Origin: Lingula anatina
Taxonomy: Eukaryota; Brachiopoda; Lingulata; Lingulida; Lingulidae
Direction of reading: 5' to 3'
Assembly: GCF_001039355.2 (NCBI RefSeq)
Contig: NW_019775517.1
Coordinates: 157,693-221,692, forward strand
DNA length: 64,000 nt
Made by a program: the position numbers and the translations under genes
Shown here: positions 10,346 through 24,089 of the stretch, one piece after another
How the letters are laid out: the number at the start of each line of letters is the position of its first letter
Numbering within the stretch: the stretch's first letter is position 1
The notes under the pieces: generated by a model
Databases searched by the model: none
What the model saw: the letters and a program-made list of their open reading frames with translations, nothing else
Told to the model about the DNA's origin: nothing

Positions 10346-13300
10346 TGTCCGACAGTTAAGTGGACTGTATGCGGTCTTCCTGGGTTGCGTGGGTCTCGTC
10401 TTCCCTCTGGCCACCGCTTTTAGCAGAGACAGCATCACGGATTATATTTTCACCGAGGTAATATGATAACGAGGGATGGTTAGATTCACTCATATGTAAG
10501 TTATAAAATAGAGTAAATATACGAAAGTATCAGAGTTCAGTGTGCAGTATTGACAGAAATGCCTACAGTCATTTGCATATTATAACAACTTTTTTAGTCA
10601 TATTGCTAACTAATTTTAATTATTTGGCATTAAAGCATGACCATAGCACAACTGACACTTTTTTCTGCCAGGTGTTCCATATGTATCTCTATGCAGTGTC
10701 AACCGTCTTCTTGGTGTCTCTCCACATTTATCTACTGCGTGGGTGTTGTAAGACGAACTGCCGTCGTTCAGCGTCTGACAGCGTCAACCTTACAGCTGTG
10801 AGCACTGAAAACCATGAAGTCGACAGTCACAACACTAGTGACTGCGATAATCATTCTGGGATACGCCCGGACACACCTCCCAAAACGGATGCTATCGATC
10901 CGGATTCTGAGGCGGAAACCCGACAGATGGTGGCCCACCTGAAGGGCAATGGGATTAGCTTGTACATGAAGGCTGGTGCAATCAGTGAGTAATTGACTCC
11001 GCATTTGATAATTTGCTTAACAAAAATTAAACCTGATGAGTGATGACCAGTTGGTTTTTAGGCCAAATTATCATTCGCCTGACATTTTGATATTCGAAAG
11101 TTGTCTATTTATCTGTTTTGAAAAGTGGGAACGCAAAACATGTATAATTTTTTTTATTTACAATGTGTGTGTGTGTGTGTGTGTGTGTGTGATTGTGATA
11201 AACTTATTGAGGTACTATTTCGGTAGGTGTTCCCAAACTGGAAACTGTAAATATAAACCCTACATCTTCAGCTTTGTGTACTTTTATAACATTACGATTT
11301 ACCTCGAAACCCTAGCAGTGCACGTGTAATAAATAACCCAACTCGACAGGCAATTCTCTTGTTAGCTTTGTGAAATTTTTATACTCTTGTTTACAGTATT
11401 TGCCACGGCCAGCATGATATATGATGGGTTCAAGATATCAGAGTTTGCTCAAGACCAACCAAGCAGATGCATGTCTGTCGTCAGCGTTATTGTGACGGCA
11501 TTCCATCTGATGTTTACGTTCGTGCAGACATTTTTCATCTTCAAGTATCATAAAGTAAGTTGAATGTATAAGCAAATGTTGTTTTTTTTTCGTATCAAAG
11601 AATATGCCGTGTCTTTTGGTGCGAGATAATGTTACAAGACAACGCCACTTTTATCAGCTTTTTTATTCGGAATCTATATGATGTAGCTTATGATATCAAC
11701 ACTATTGCTAAATTAATGGTTTTTCTTATAATTTTTTAAAACTTAGGGGAGACCGGGGCCAGTTGGCCCAGTTAGACACTTTTGGTCTCGTAGAGCCAAC
11801 AAGGAATGGGTTACAGTAATAAAACCGGTTTCAAAGTAAGCCCCATGAACTAAGCTACGTATGCAACGTCATTATTTTTCAAATATAATGCCAGATGGCT
11901 CAATATTTGACAAAAGACGCAGTTGACGTCAAGGGGGCCAACTTGCCCCGCAACGGGGCAAGTTGGCCCCAGGGTCGGGGCAAGTTGGCCCCCCTATACG
12001 AAAATGAAGTATATATCCCATGTAAACGCCTTGAAATACATTTTTATACATTTTTAATTTATTAAATTGATTTTTTAGAGTCTTTGATGAATAAATAGTT
12101 CAAATGAGGCAGATTTATTGAGGTTTCCGTACGTCACGTTGTAAGGGGGGGTATGTGTTGCAAGAACCAAAATATCCATCAATAAAATTTGTTTTGTTTT
12201 AATTAAGAATAAATTAATAATGGTATAAAGTAGGTTCTTAATGAATGAAAACGAATAATAAATTTTCGTTTTAAAAGAAAGTAACAAATTCAGTTTTAAA
12301 CCATTGAGTTTGTTTCAACAATGGGGTGGAAAATCCCCTTGGGACCACATATAACACTATAAATACAAAGGGAATCCCCTTAAAATGAACTAAGGCAAAA
12401 TAAATGTTTTTCTAAGGAAAGTCCAATGGATTTACTTTTTAATACATACAATCAACAGAACATTTCTAATATAAATTTTTGAAAAGACACCAGAGAGCAA
12501 ATTAAATGAAATCAATCAGACGGTAAACACCGGCAAGCTTTGTCAATTTCACCAACTTGTTTATTTCAAACAGCGTTACGCGCAAAGGATTGTGGGTAAT
12601 ATGAGGGTCCAACTTGCCCCGAGTCTAGGGGGCCAACTAGCCTAAAGGATGGCAACCATTTATGATGCTAGAATGAGCAACGATGATATATCTCTGTGAA
12701 ACTTGAAACAATGAGCTTCAGTTTGATGCCCTATACATATATTATATTCGATCAAAAGCCTTTGAAAATAGATTTTTAATTCTGATAAACAAAATTACTT
12801 TTAGGTGCAAAAATCGTTTATTTGAACTCACCGCTTAAGTAAAACTTTTTAACATCCGACACTTCCATGGCATTGTAGGCTACGGTCAATTTACAAGAGT
12901 ATGTGACCAATTTTTTTACCTCGTAGTTACTTTTTCATAAATTGACGGGTGGCCAACTTACCCCGGGGTCCAACTAGCCCCGGTCTCCCCTATTTTGAAC
13001 GAAATACCGTAAGCTGTTACTGTTTGAAGCGAATTGTGTTAGAGAGGAAAAAATCGCAATCTCCTTTCAGATCGTCATCAACCAACACAATACAGTTGCT
13101 AGGTTTGGTTTCGTTCACCTGCTTGCCACCAACGTGAGTGTGTACATGGCCTATCTTATACTGGAGACAGAAGAGCAGTACAGAGAGTTCGTCGCCGGGG
13201 TGAACGAAACCGGTAAGGGGTTAATTTCTTTTCTACTTCCTTTTTGATTTATTCGTTCATTTGACCCCTCACTCTCGCACACATTTACTCATTTATTGAT

Positions 13301-14371
13301 AATTGATTCAGTGGGAGATTACCCAGTGTTGTGTTATTACTTAAAATGGCATAGTCCTATTCATATTGTTTTACACAAAGATAAAGAAGTTGAGAGTCGA
13401 TACGCTGTAATATTTATTTTCCACAAGGTGTTTCACTCATTCTGCAACTTGACGGGTCACTACAGCACATCACCTCCATGGACTGTTATACGGCAACCAC
13501 CATAACAGACCAGGCAAAGCCGTACTTGTACCCATGTGTACTCCAATACAGCATTATCGCCGCGGCCATTATTTACAGCATGCACGCGCATATTGGGAAA
13601 CACCAACCGCCTGTGTCACCATCGTCTGCTGAAGAAGACACACTCCCGGCGGAAGAGTTCCGTTTTGCTGAGTGCCACAAATCCCACACGGGTTTGTTCT
13701 TGGGCATTTTTGTCGCCATTGTCACCCTTGTTGGTTTGAGTATTTATTTTGTCTTATTTGACAAGTCCCCCGAAAAAGCTTTATTGGTATTCATATCCCT
13801 GGAACTGCTGCTTCTCTCTGCTGCATGTTTGGCGACAATTTTTGGCTTCTTGAAGATGAGAAATCTGGAATTTGTTGGAACGAAGTTGGGCACGTCTGAT
13901 GACAGTTTATTGATTTTGGGGACTGTTGGAGTCTACATCTTGCAGCTTCTCACAAGCGTTGCACTTTTCCACGAGCTAAACATAATGAAGTTAGATTTGA
14001 AGGGAACGATGTCACTGGCAGTCTCTCTTTTGTGTCTTATTCAAGCAACATTGCAAACGCTTTTTATCATCGACGGTAGCAGACGGCAGCCTCGAAAGGT
14101 GGATCACGTGATCCACAAGCCAGGAAGAGCCCTCGTCATTTTCCTGATTCTCTGTAACGTCTCCTTGTGGGTTGTGAATGTGTTAGCGGTGAGAAGGGCT
14201 GAGCACAATGCACAGATGTTGAGCCTTTATGGACAACTGCCTTGGAAAATAATGACTCACATTTCTGTGCCGTTGATAATATTTTATCGTTTTCAATCGG
14301 CATCGACACTTTCTGTAATCTGGGGCAGTGCTTACAAGGAGAAAGGTGTAAGGCTCAGTTCAGAAGGCTGA
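10346..14371 (+). CDS. Otopetrin-family proton channel, gene 1 (exons A-E; start exon not found)
   Basis: Otopetrins are 12-helix proton-selective channels of cellular membranes. Exons by splice site: A 10346-10457 (helix 1), B 10672-10984 (helix 2 and a cytosolic loop ending GISLYMKAGAI), C 11397-11554 (helices 3-4), D 13071-13212 (helix 5, ARFGFVHLLATN then LETEE), E 13428-14371 (helices 6-12). All junctions are GT/AG and the phases join into one 555-codon frame. Exon E carries the HVIxKPGR segment and the last-helix YRFxSAxxL pattern shared with the other four genes. A NET sequon falls in the extracellular helix 5-6 loop. Exon A begins with one base of a split codon, so an upstream start exon is required. 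The C-D intron holds a 1.25-kb transposon. This is the only + strand member and it converges on gene 2. Confidence 0.9.
11164..11191. repeat. (TG)n microsatellite in otopetrin 1 intron B-C
   Basis: About 14 TG units. Confidence 0.9.
11746..12990. mobile_element. Non-autonomous inverted-repeat DNA transposon in otopetrin 1 intron C-D
   Basis: The left end starts GGGGAGACCGGGGCC and continues AGTTGGCCC. The reverse complement of the right end reads GGGGAGACCGGGGCT, then AGTTGGACC, giving a terminal repeat of about 24 bases with two mismatches. Both ends are flanked by TA (11744-11745 and 12991-12992), a candidate target duplication. Further GGGGCAAGTTGGCCCC-like motifs lie inside (about 11939-11990 and 12606-12645). 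No transposase frame is visible. The TA flanks fit a Tc1/mariner-type mobiliser, but that is an inference. Confidence 0.82.
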
Positions 14372-14813
14372 ATTCTAATCTGTTAAATGATAAGGAGCTC
14401 TAGTCAAACCTACATCCAAAAATTATTTTATATATCTTGTACTTTTATTATAATTTTTGACTTTTTAAAGACATTTCAGCGGGGATTTAATCGGCTTTAT
14501 TTAATTTGCTTTATTACAAAAGAAACGCAAATATTTAATTCGGTGGCTAGATGCTGAAAGGTTTTTAATTTATGTTATTTGTCTGCCTAGTGTAAGGGCT
14601 AGTACAGTGTATATCCGTCTATAATGCGGAATCTGAATCTCAATTTTAATTGTGGGCATTTAAAGGGAAAGGTTTATGCCCTCAGTGGTAAATATAATGA
14701 GCGATAGCCTTCTGTATACCGGTACATGTTGCTGCTTCAATCTGATTCTGTAGCTTACGCGTTTGAATGGAAATCGAGTTTTCTGTTTAACACGTATAAC
14801 GGACCCTCTTTTG

Positions 14814-14814
<1 letters not shown>

Positions 14815-14877
<63 letters not shown>
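14815..14877. repeat. (TA)n microsatellite
   Basis: About 31 TA units immediately left of the palindrome. Confidence 0.92.
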
Positions 14878-15041
<164 letters not shown>

Positions 15042-17301
15042 GATACAGCATTACAAAGGTTGGGTGAAGCGCACCATACCTAATTGCTCTGTAGAGTTGG
15101 TGCACGTCCCTTAATTATGTGACATCCCAGTGAAAAGCTACACACTACAGCACAGATAAATTGCAATGGTGAACAAGAAAATCAGTCTTTACAGAGGTAC
15201 ATGTATCTTATATTAAAGCAATAATTATTCTGTGTGCTCTCTGATTGGATGTATATGTATTAATGAGGAAGTACGACTGTAGTATTTATGTGTAGTGTTT
15301 ACATATACTGTATATAAGTAATCTTGAAACATTTGACGAAAATTTTGTATAAAATTGATATGTATTAGATAATGTTTGTTGTTTGCCAAATTTTCTGAGG
15401 TCGGTCCTTTTATTTATGGATCCTATATTCACAAACGCTCACATTCTTGCGCGTTCATCCTGACGTCGATTAATGCTGAGCACAGGTGTGGACTGGTATT
15501 AAGAACTGCGAGAAGAACACCTGTTAACACAGCCCAGATGAATTCAGACCTCGACTTATATATTCCCTGATAATATTCAAATCTATGTTGTAGACATTTC
15601 TTCTGTCTTTATTCTGGGTTTCAGAGAATTGTTTTGAGACAATGATATCTGTGTTTACAGCGATTGCCTGACAAAAACAGTTTCTCAATACCACAATGGG
15701 ACTTCCTATTGACTTTGTGTAATATAAATGTGCTCACCAAAGAGAAGTTTTCACTACAAGTACTATCTTCGACTTTGAGAGCTCAACCGCCTCAAACTGC
15801 AACCTGATAGCTTGTACCTGTAAATAAGCAGGTAAATACCAGTACACAGAGGATTCCACTCGTTTCTTTCTTCTCAGGTGGAAGATTGTTCCGATAATGT
15901 CCGGGATGGCACATGCTATTAACGGAACAACACTTTATAATAATACCAGAAAATACACTTATTGGGGAACGTAATTATTTATTAAAAACTACATGCTTGA
16001 TATTACAGTAATCAAGTACCTGTAGATATTTTCTAAGTATTCATAGCACATAGAGATAACTTGAGCAATGGGTGTTTTGTTTGTTTAAGTACGCGTATAG
16101 TAAATAATACACAGTTGGACATGATTTTAGGGTTTACCACAATATATCAATTCATTACTGCATCCACAATTATAAAACAATAAATGTTAGTTTAGTCATA
16201 ATTTTGGAAGGCATGGTTTGGATGTGTAGCGGCTCTACATATAGCAAAGTAAACATTGTCTTCGACTTAGGACGGCTCATTGTATAGAAATATCAGCGTT
16301 ATGTTGTAGAACAGTTCTCGTGCTTACCAGCAAAGAAGCAAATGAATATGCACTTATGAAGAACATGAAGAGTATTGACTTTTACTTACATGCTAAACAA
16401 TTTGAGTATGTACCAAGTATAATATTTATAAATAAATGAACGTACGTGGTTTATTGTGTGCGTGTTTTCATTATTTGTGTTTGTTAATATGCTGAGAGAA
16501 ACATAAATACATGTACTTAATAAATAACATAAATATATAAGATGTACACGCGTTTTCTTTGGACAGCTAAAAGAAATAAACATATTTTCTTAATGATTTT
16601 AAAAATGCGCATTATACATTTACCGTGTTATAGGCCTACATAATGATCATTATTTGAAATGACTACTCAAAATCAAAAGGGTGTCTTGGTATGTAAGTAT
16701 CAATCTAAAATATGATAATTCTACTCAAAATTTCTTCTTTTGTTATGGAGTAGCTCTGTTCTCTTGTATATATATATATATATATTACAAAGTCTAACAT
16801 ATACAACTGACTAGCACATACAGGGGTATGAGCTTGAAGCAGACGCTTGGAATCGCCTTGCCCCTGTGTTTATGTGGTCGAAGTAGCACGAGTCTTCTTT
16901 CTGTAAAAAAATGAAATGAATTCCGATAGTTTAACCTTTTTACTTCCACATAAAAAAGCACAGTGAAAAAGTGTCACAAGGCGCGAGGACCGGATGCTAT
17001 GGCACAGCATATACAGAGAAAACTCAAATATTACAACGCAGTCTTCAGAATCATATGGTTCTTGTCAGCTCCTTTACTCTGGGGCTGTGGGACACGAAGG
17101 TTGAATCCAATGTCAATGGCGGATCCAGGGTAGTGACACAGGATCATTTGAACCTCATTTAACATCTCAGGTACCCCTTTTTTCCTCTGCTCCCAGTATA
17201 GCGAGCGAAAAAAAAAGTGATTTTGCCATCCTTGTGCACAGCATATTAAAGTAACAAAGTTCGTTCTAAAGTTTTAGATATGCCAAGTGAAGAGAAGAAA
17301 A

Positions 17302-17307
17302 TTTATT
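17302..17307 (-). other. Candidate polyadenylation signal of otopetrin gene 2
   Basis: AATAAA on the minus strand, about 170 bases past the gene 2 stop codon. Position and motif fit, but there is no transcript evidence. Confidence 0.45.
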
Positions 17308-17475
17308 TTTTATCCCTGCTCCCTTTTCTCCATTTTTTTCTATCCCTATGCAAATGTTTCGTAATACTCTCATATGAAGCCAGGAAACACTTGCATTTCC
17401 AAGCTTAAAATGGGCCGACACTGACGTATTTGGGTCTGGCTTGAGATAAAGTACAGTAGCTTAAGAATAATAGTG

Positions 17476-20400
17476 TCAATGAGGAGTCAAATGGTCTGTG
17501 TCTGCCTCACTTTCCACTACTTCGTTCTCTTCAGCAGGCGGAGAATCTTCATTACGATTGAACTTCGGAATGTGGTCTTTATGCGGGAGAAATATATTTT
17601 TCCACACCACTGCTAATACCGTAAAGGAGTAAAAACGGTAGAAATTCATCCAAGGAACAAATGCGTTCGTTATCGTCGTCCACGCCGGGAAGCCAAATAT
17701 ACCAACGTAGGCGGGAATCATGGTTCTTTTTTCAAATGCAAAAGAATCCGTCAACCACATGCCGAGATTTGTGATGAGAAGAAACGTGATGACCTCTCTT
17801 CCGGGCTTTCTGATCACGTGATTCAGTTTCCACGCCCTCTTCGTCAATAACATTTGTATGAAGAAAGTCTGAATTGATGTCTCTATCATTTCCGCGAAAG
17901 ATGACACAAGAGAAAAGCACGTTATCAGATCCGAGTCGTGGTGTGAAACCCAGTGAATGCACGAAATGACGGCAAATATGTTAAAAGTGTACATACTAGC
18001 AGTTCCAGCGATAAGGAAGTAGTCCACTCTCTCTTTCCCAATAACAAAGTCTCTAGTTTGAAAGAACCCAATCCCAATAGCGATCGAAGAACTCAGATAC
18101 AATACCAGTTGTATGGTAAAGAATAATGCCGCTGCGATTTGGTCGTTTTCAGTCTTATCATCATTTATAGCGACTGAGAATACACTCAATCCAGTCACAG
18201 CAATGATAATCAATATAAAGCCTACGTACAACCCGTTCAGTGCATGGTGACAGAGTTTGTAAGCACCAATCTCCGTAAGCTCTGCTGGCATTTTGTCCTC
18301 CCGTGGTTCTGGGTATATGCCGACGTTGCGGTAGAGATTATACATGACCTGGGCCCCAATGATGCTGAACTGGATGATAAATGGATAGAGAATTGGTCGT
18401 GCTTTGTCCGTTATTGTCTTTAATTGAAGGCAATCACTGCTGCGGGCCCAGGTGACTGTGGTTGGGTCAGATAGGTTTTCTGAAATTAAAAGAAGAAAGA
18501 TACTGATTCTATTTAAAGAGTGAAATGAGGAATGAAAAAGGCAAGGATTAACCGTTAGATAATGATACCTTTTCAGCATTTGTCAAGGCTTCGATAACTT
18601 AAATAGATGAAATTGTGGTCCCTGCCACATGTTTCTGCAGGCTAGCTATATTAATAATGCTTACGAAAAATGTCCTGCAAATCGATATACATGTAGACCA
18701 AGGAAAATGTGCAAGGAAACTAACCTGGTTTTGGAGTGCTGATGCTATCAACATCAGCCGCCGTAGTGTATTGTTTCCGTATTTTTTCTTCAGTTTCCAG
18801 AACAAAGAAGGCAATAAGGACACATATGTGCGTGACCATTGTATGCAACAGACATAGCCTGGCAACTGCCTTATGTTTATTGATAACCAACTGGAAAACG
18901 AAAGTAAACAACAGGTTTACAGTAATTTCAGCAATTTTACATTGATTCCGCTGAAATATAAAACTGTAAAGAACAACGATTGTTCAAAGGAAATATAACT
19001 TCCCTACTTTGGTACAATTACCCCTCTTTCTGACTGTGATTTCACCAGAATGAATGGCATCATGCACTCGTAATGTAATTATAAGAAACCCCGAAGACAA
19101 AAAGATTTGTTTGAATTACATCAGAGTTTAGTCTAATGCAATTCTGCAATAATCTTTGCTCCTGTACCCTTTGACAAGAGCCCGGGTTTGAAATCAAAAT
19201 CGATAATATCTTAGAAACCCATTTATCTTCAACTTTGAACATGATAGGAACCTTGGAAGATGAAAATACTCAGAAACGAAAAGCTCTCAAAATGGTTCAT
19301 TTCTCGTGTATATACGGCTCGTTACGTATTGATGCCAAAAATTGAAGGTAATCATTGTAAAAAAATTAACTAGTTTCAAATCATGACTTAACAAAAAATA
19401 CATTGCAATAATGCCATTTCCTAATCTATAATGAAGATAAGAACACCTACACATACATTACCAAACTACCAAAACTATTTGTTTTGAGCTACAGTGTACC
19501 TACCGCTGAGTAGTTGCTGATGATAATAATCTGCGTGAAGGTAAAGCCTAGCTGTACACTGTGGAGAAGCACGTTGACTGGGGTTTGACATCCGGACGCA
19601 TAGTGCCCGATAAACTCTATTATCCCCAGTGCGTTGTGTCCCATAGCGCCAGTGGCGAATACTGAAATGAAAAAAAATAGTTTTCGGAAAACTTGGAAAT
19701 TTTTGGTTATAAATTTTTTGCAGTAATATTGTTATTGGTCAAATTGATTGAACATAATGTTACATGCTATATCTTAAGTTGAGTGTCCAGGAGTTCTTTA
19801 AATGTTGTTTTTATTATTCTATCTGAAAATAAGTATTCCCAAATTCAAACCTCCTAATTCTCTTCCAATATAACTTTGACGTACCGAATGTTAAAAAAAA
19901 CTTTAAAACAAGTTACTTGCCCACATTAGGGCAACTACAGTCCTTGTTTGAATAACTGTCAGCACTTTAATTATGCAGTCTAAATCAAATCAACCGTAAT
20001 GATATCAACCGCTTAATCCAATAACTTAGATGTTATAGAAAGGGACGGAAGCTACAAATGGGAATATAACAATTCTTGGAATTGTTGAGAGATTTCGGAA
20101 TCAATGATATTTTTTACATTTCTGTACTAACAAGTACCTTTTTCGTTTCTGATAGAAACGGGGATAAATAATTATGAAAAATAACTGACAGGACCAGAAT
20201 TTAACAATGAGGGCGTCAGGCGTGCGTTATTTCCGACTCAAATTGGCCGCACTCAGTAGTGCCCAGTTAATGCACCGCAGAGGAGACGAGTAGGATATAT
20301 TTTTTCAACCAGTAAAGTCACCCTTTTGAATTTCATAAAATGAAGCAATCATAAATGAAATTTGTGTGGTACAAGAATCCCGAATCACTTGCTTTTTCTG

Positions 20401-21669
20401 GAAACCTTCTTTGTGCTCTTTTTGCCGGTCAGTCGGACCGAGTTTGTTCTTATGACGTAACGTGCAACGACCTTTCACTTCTCTCGGCTTGCATGAAGGG
20501 GGGAGTACCTCTTCTACCCCTTCCCCGATCCCCACATAACTCTTTTTAAAAAAAGCACTTACGGGCAGCTCCGAACCTCATGTATCGATTTAAACCGGTG
20601 CCAGTGAAGAACACAGGGGGGAAATGCCATTCCGCCAAAAGAGGCTTGGACCTGGGAGAGTCTCGTCCATTTGTGTTGCTATGGTTCCCTTTCTCGCTAT
20701 TGCACTGTGGAAGCATCGGTGTGTCTGGCCTATACTCCGACACGTCTTGTCTGTTAGAGATGATCTCTTGGGTGATAGTGTACGGCTTCCCTCGCAGCCG
20801 TAGCAAGTAAAATCTCAGATAAATAAAGAAGCAAAGGCTGAGGGAAAACAGGTACAGCAAAAACACCTGAAAGAAACAAATGTTGTAAAATCAAGGTTCC
20901 ACAGACACGTTTTTTGAGGCGTAGCTCAAAACACTCTTAGGTTGGCATTTTGAAATCGGGTTTATACATTAAACATACATGTTTTCTCTGCCAAGAAAAG
21001 ATTCCGTAACTAGATAGGGCTACGATACCCAGAATGTAAAAGAAAAGAACATTTTTTGGCAATTAACCTTTACAGTGATAAAGCCGATGCTTGCTCGAAA
21101 AGTAGAAAAGTCATAAATTCTGTTTTGTTTCATTTTAATCAACTGCTTCATGCTGTGGTTTTATGTTTTCGCTTCTCCATCAAGCTTTGGCTGGCAATTT
21201 AAAATGACCTCCTGACTGGTTTTGTTATCATTTAATGAATGTATAAAAGGCATCATTAGACTTATGATGCCATAATTCTAAAACATCCATCTGGCACTTA
21301 ATAACAAAGTGCAATGCTGAATGATAAATGAACTCAAAATCAATGCTTTCAATTAAAAACTGTCAATGCCTATGGGACTTCAACAGCAATTGAAAGCTTT
21401 TAAATGTGATTTCCCATTTAACCATTAGTACAGATATGGGACTAAATAGGCATAAGTTTTACAAAAAATATCATCAATGAAATTCAATAGCTGTTTGCAC
21501 ACAAAATGGTTTGCCATACAAGCCTTCACTGAGATTCCTTACCCAAGTGTAATAGTATGACGTTTTGTCGTCTGGAGCCAGAGCAGACGACAGTGGAAAG
21601 ACAACACCCAGGCAGACGACAAACAGCCCGTAGAAGTGATACATCCTAGAGCCCAGTGCCTGTCGACAT
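17476..21669 (-). CDS. Otopetrin-family proton channel, gene 2 (exons A-E; start exon not found)
   Basis: Exons on the minus strand: A 21669-21543, B 20866-20563, C 19661-19504, D 18890-18725, E 18479-17476. All have GT/AG borders and the phases give one 585-codon frame. The layout of helices is the same as in gene 1. This is the most divergent of the five. Exon D reads ARLCLLHTMVTHIC, where genes 1 and 3-5 have ARFG and then TN after the His, but it keeps LETEE. The last helix reads YRFYSFTVLAVVW instead of the YRFxSA pattern. Exon E has the HVIRKPGR segment and an acidic C-terminal tail of about 40 residues that the others lack. An NLS sequon lies in the helix 5-6 loop. A start exon should lie beyond 21669. 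Otopetrin assignment is firm; transport properties cannot be read from sequence. Confidence 0.87.
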
Positions 21670-24051
21670 CTGAAATAAAATTAATTTGTTGAATTATTAT
21701 TTCTACTATTATTATTTAATCAATCGTTCAGTGTGTCAAGTAGTCAATACATCTACCAGGGGCATTCGTTTATTGATTATTTTAATAACATTTTCACCTA
21801 TTCATTCATTAGCCTATTCATTATGTTCATTTACCCTATAATTATTAGGAATATTTAGCATTTATGACCCTGTTCGGAAAATTGAAAACCCACTAATAAA
21901 TGAACACAGCGAAGAGATGACAGTGCTTTACTTAGGATTTAGCCTGGGGCAATTTAGTATATCCATGTATGCGGTAACTGGGGAGATTGATACTTATTAT
22001 ACATGTATGAGAACTAAATAATGGTGACATTTAATGCGACAATAACTGATGATATCGAAACTTTATTTTAGAAATACATCCCTGTCTCTCTGAATAAATT
22101 TGAGGGCCACGTCACATTTTAGTCATTTTAGGCCTATTGTTCAAAACTCGAAACGTGTCACATGGAAGGAAACGGCCAAGATGTTTTCAAATATCCGTTT
22201 TGACCAGGGGGCGCATTGTTATTCTACTGTTCCCAAACTCTATAAAAGTCGAATAAGAAGACCCCTTGAATTTTCCAGTGAACATAGTTTCCTACATTTC
22301 TTTTAATGCGACTGACATTTGTAATATCTCTACCACTGGGCAATCGGTTCTTTATTGTTGGTACCGGTACATATTTATTGTTACAATGTAGATTATTGGT
22401 CATTAGCTATTTTGGCAACTGGACGCATCTTGCATAAATTTCGTACCTGATTCGATACCGAATGATAAACAAAAAGGAAAGCACAAACAGCTGGGCATTG
22501 CTCGAATTTAGATCAGCAATGTTTGATAAATAAATAGGGATATGTCTTCTTTAATTCCCATCCAAATCAACCTATCAACCCGTCCGGATCATTAATCATG
22601 GTCCCCGTGTAATTGTAACCTTACCAAACAACACTTGTACCAGTAGGAGCGCAGGGTGCTGGTTTAAAGAGATACAGCAAAGCTACAGGCCTTTAGGGTG
22701 AATTGGACGTAGCGATTTACCTGGTCAGATGTTCGGTTATCAATCATATAATTTATCCCAGCTTGTATCTCAATCGTGGAATCTGTGGGGCAGTTTGTTA
22801 TAGGAAATGACTGGATCAAAGCACTTGTTCTACACAAACGCTTTAAGTTTAGGGTCGTTCACCACACTAACAAGCGATTTGCCATGGAAAAACGCGTACC
22901 AAACCACAAACGAGCTGTCTCGGTAATTCAACAGTAACGGTGAGGACTGTTAATGAAATTAAATGCATCCACTAAATGCATTTTTCTAAAGATAATTTCT
23001 CCATGTTTTTTCAGTTATAGCTGGTTATCAATACTGTTCTTTCCTGTTTAAAATAAGCACGTGATACTTGTTAAACATCACTATTCCTTATGAAATTAAT
23101 CAAAAACGAGAATTTAATAGAAATTGGGGGAAACAAAAGAATTTTGAAAGGTGAATAAAAAATTGAAGTAGTTTATAAATAGACAGCAAAGCGCTCATTT
23201 CTCCTTATATCACTACTTTAAACTTGGACAGTATGAAGCACGTGCGCAGTGACATCTGCATAAGCAACGGAGCGTTGTTTCAATATCCACAAATGAGCTT
23301 CAGTGTTTTAATAGCCATAAATTAGGTTCAAGAATAATGACTATCAAGACGTGCTAAGTACACAAGAAAGGCTCAAAGTTGTATGTTTTGTTCACACTTA
23401 TTTCTACAAAAGGATTCTATTTAACTTTGAAATGGAAAAGAACAAAAATAAACACTTAACGGAGAGCAGTTGTGGTGCCTCAAACGAGTTTCCGACCAAA
23501 ATAAAAACCTGCACTATGTACTGGTGTCAGCCAAGGCATTATACTGACATACAATTGCAATTTACAGCGGCCTCTTTGGAATCTTGAACGTTTTTCTGTG
23601 ACTTTTAGCGGGAGAACATGGCATAATGGTGCTAGCCTACGCTTACCGACCGTAAGCGTCGTGAAAGCTTCGTCACGTAAAGTACAGCATTAATTCAGGC
23701 AAATTTAGTTTAGATGTAAGTAAAACATGACTATATCGCATGATACAGATCCAGCAAAGCAGGAAATAAAAAGAGAAATTTTGTGAAAAAAAGGAGATCG
23801 ATAAAATAATCACAACATCAGACGATTTTTTGTCCTGTTGAATTGAATGTTGTCAGTCGTAATTTGCAAATGAGGCTAAAGCGGATTGCGTGAACTTGGG
23901 ATATTTTTGGAATAGCGTGACTTAACTTCCACGGCGTCATTCGTTAAAGCAACCGTGATGGGCTTTTCGATTATCAGACCTAGACCAAGACACGTAAATA
24001 CTTCCGATATACGTGGCATTTATTGATCTCAGCAAAAGTGAATATTGGACG

Positions 24052-24053
<2 letters not shown>

Positions 24054-24087
<34 letters not shown>
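24054..24087. repeat. (GA)n microsatellite
   Basis: About 17 GA units. Confidence 0.9.
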
Positions 24088-24089
<2 letters not shown>

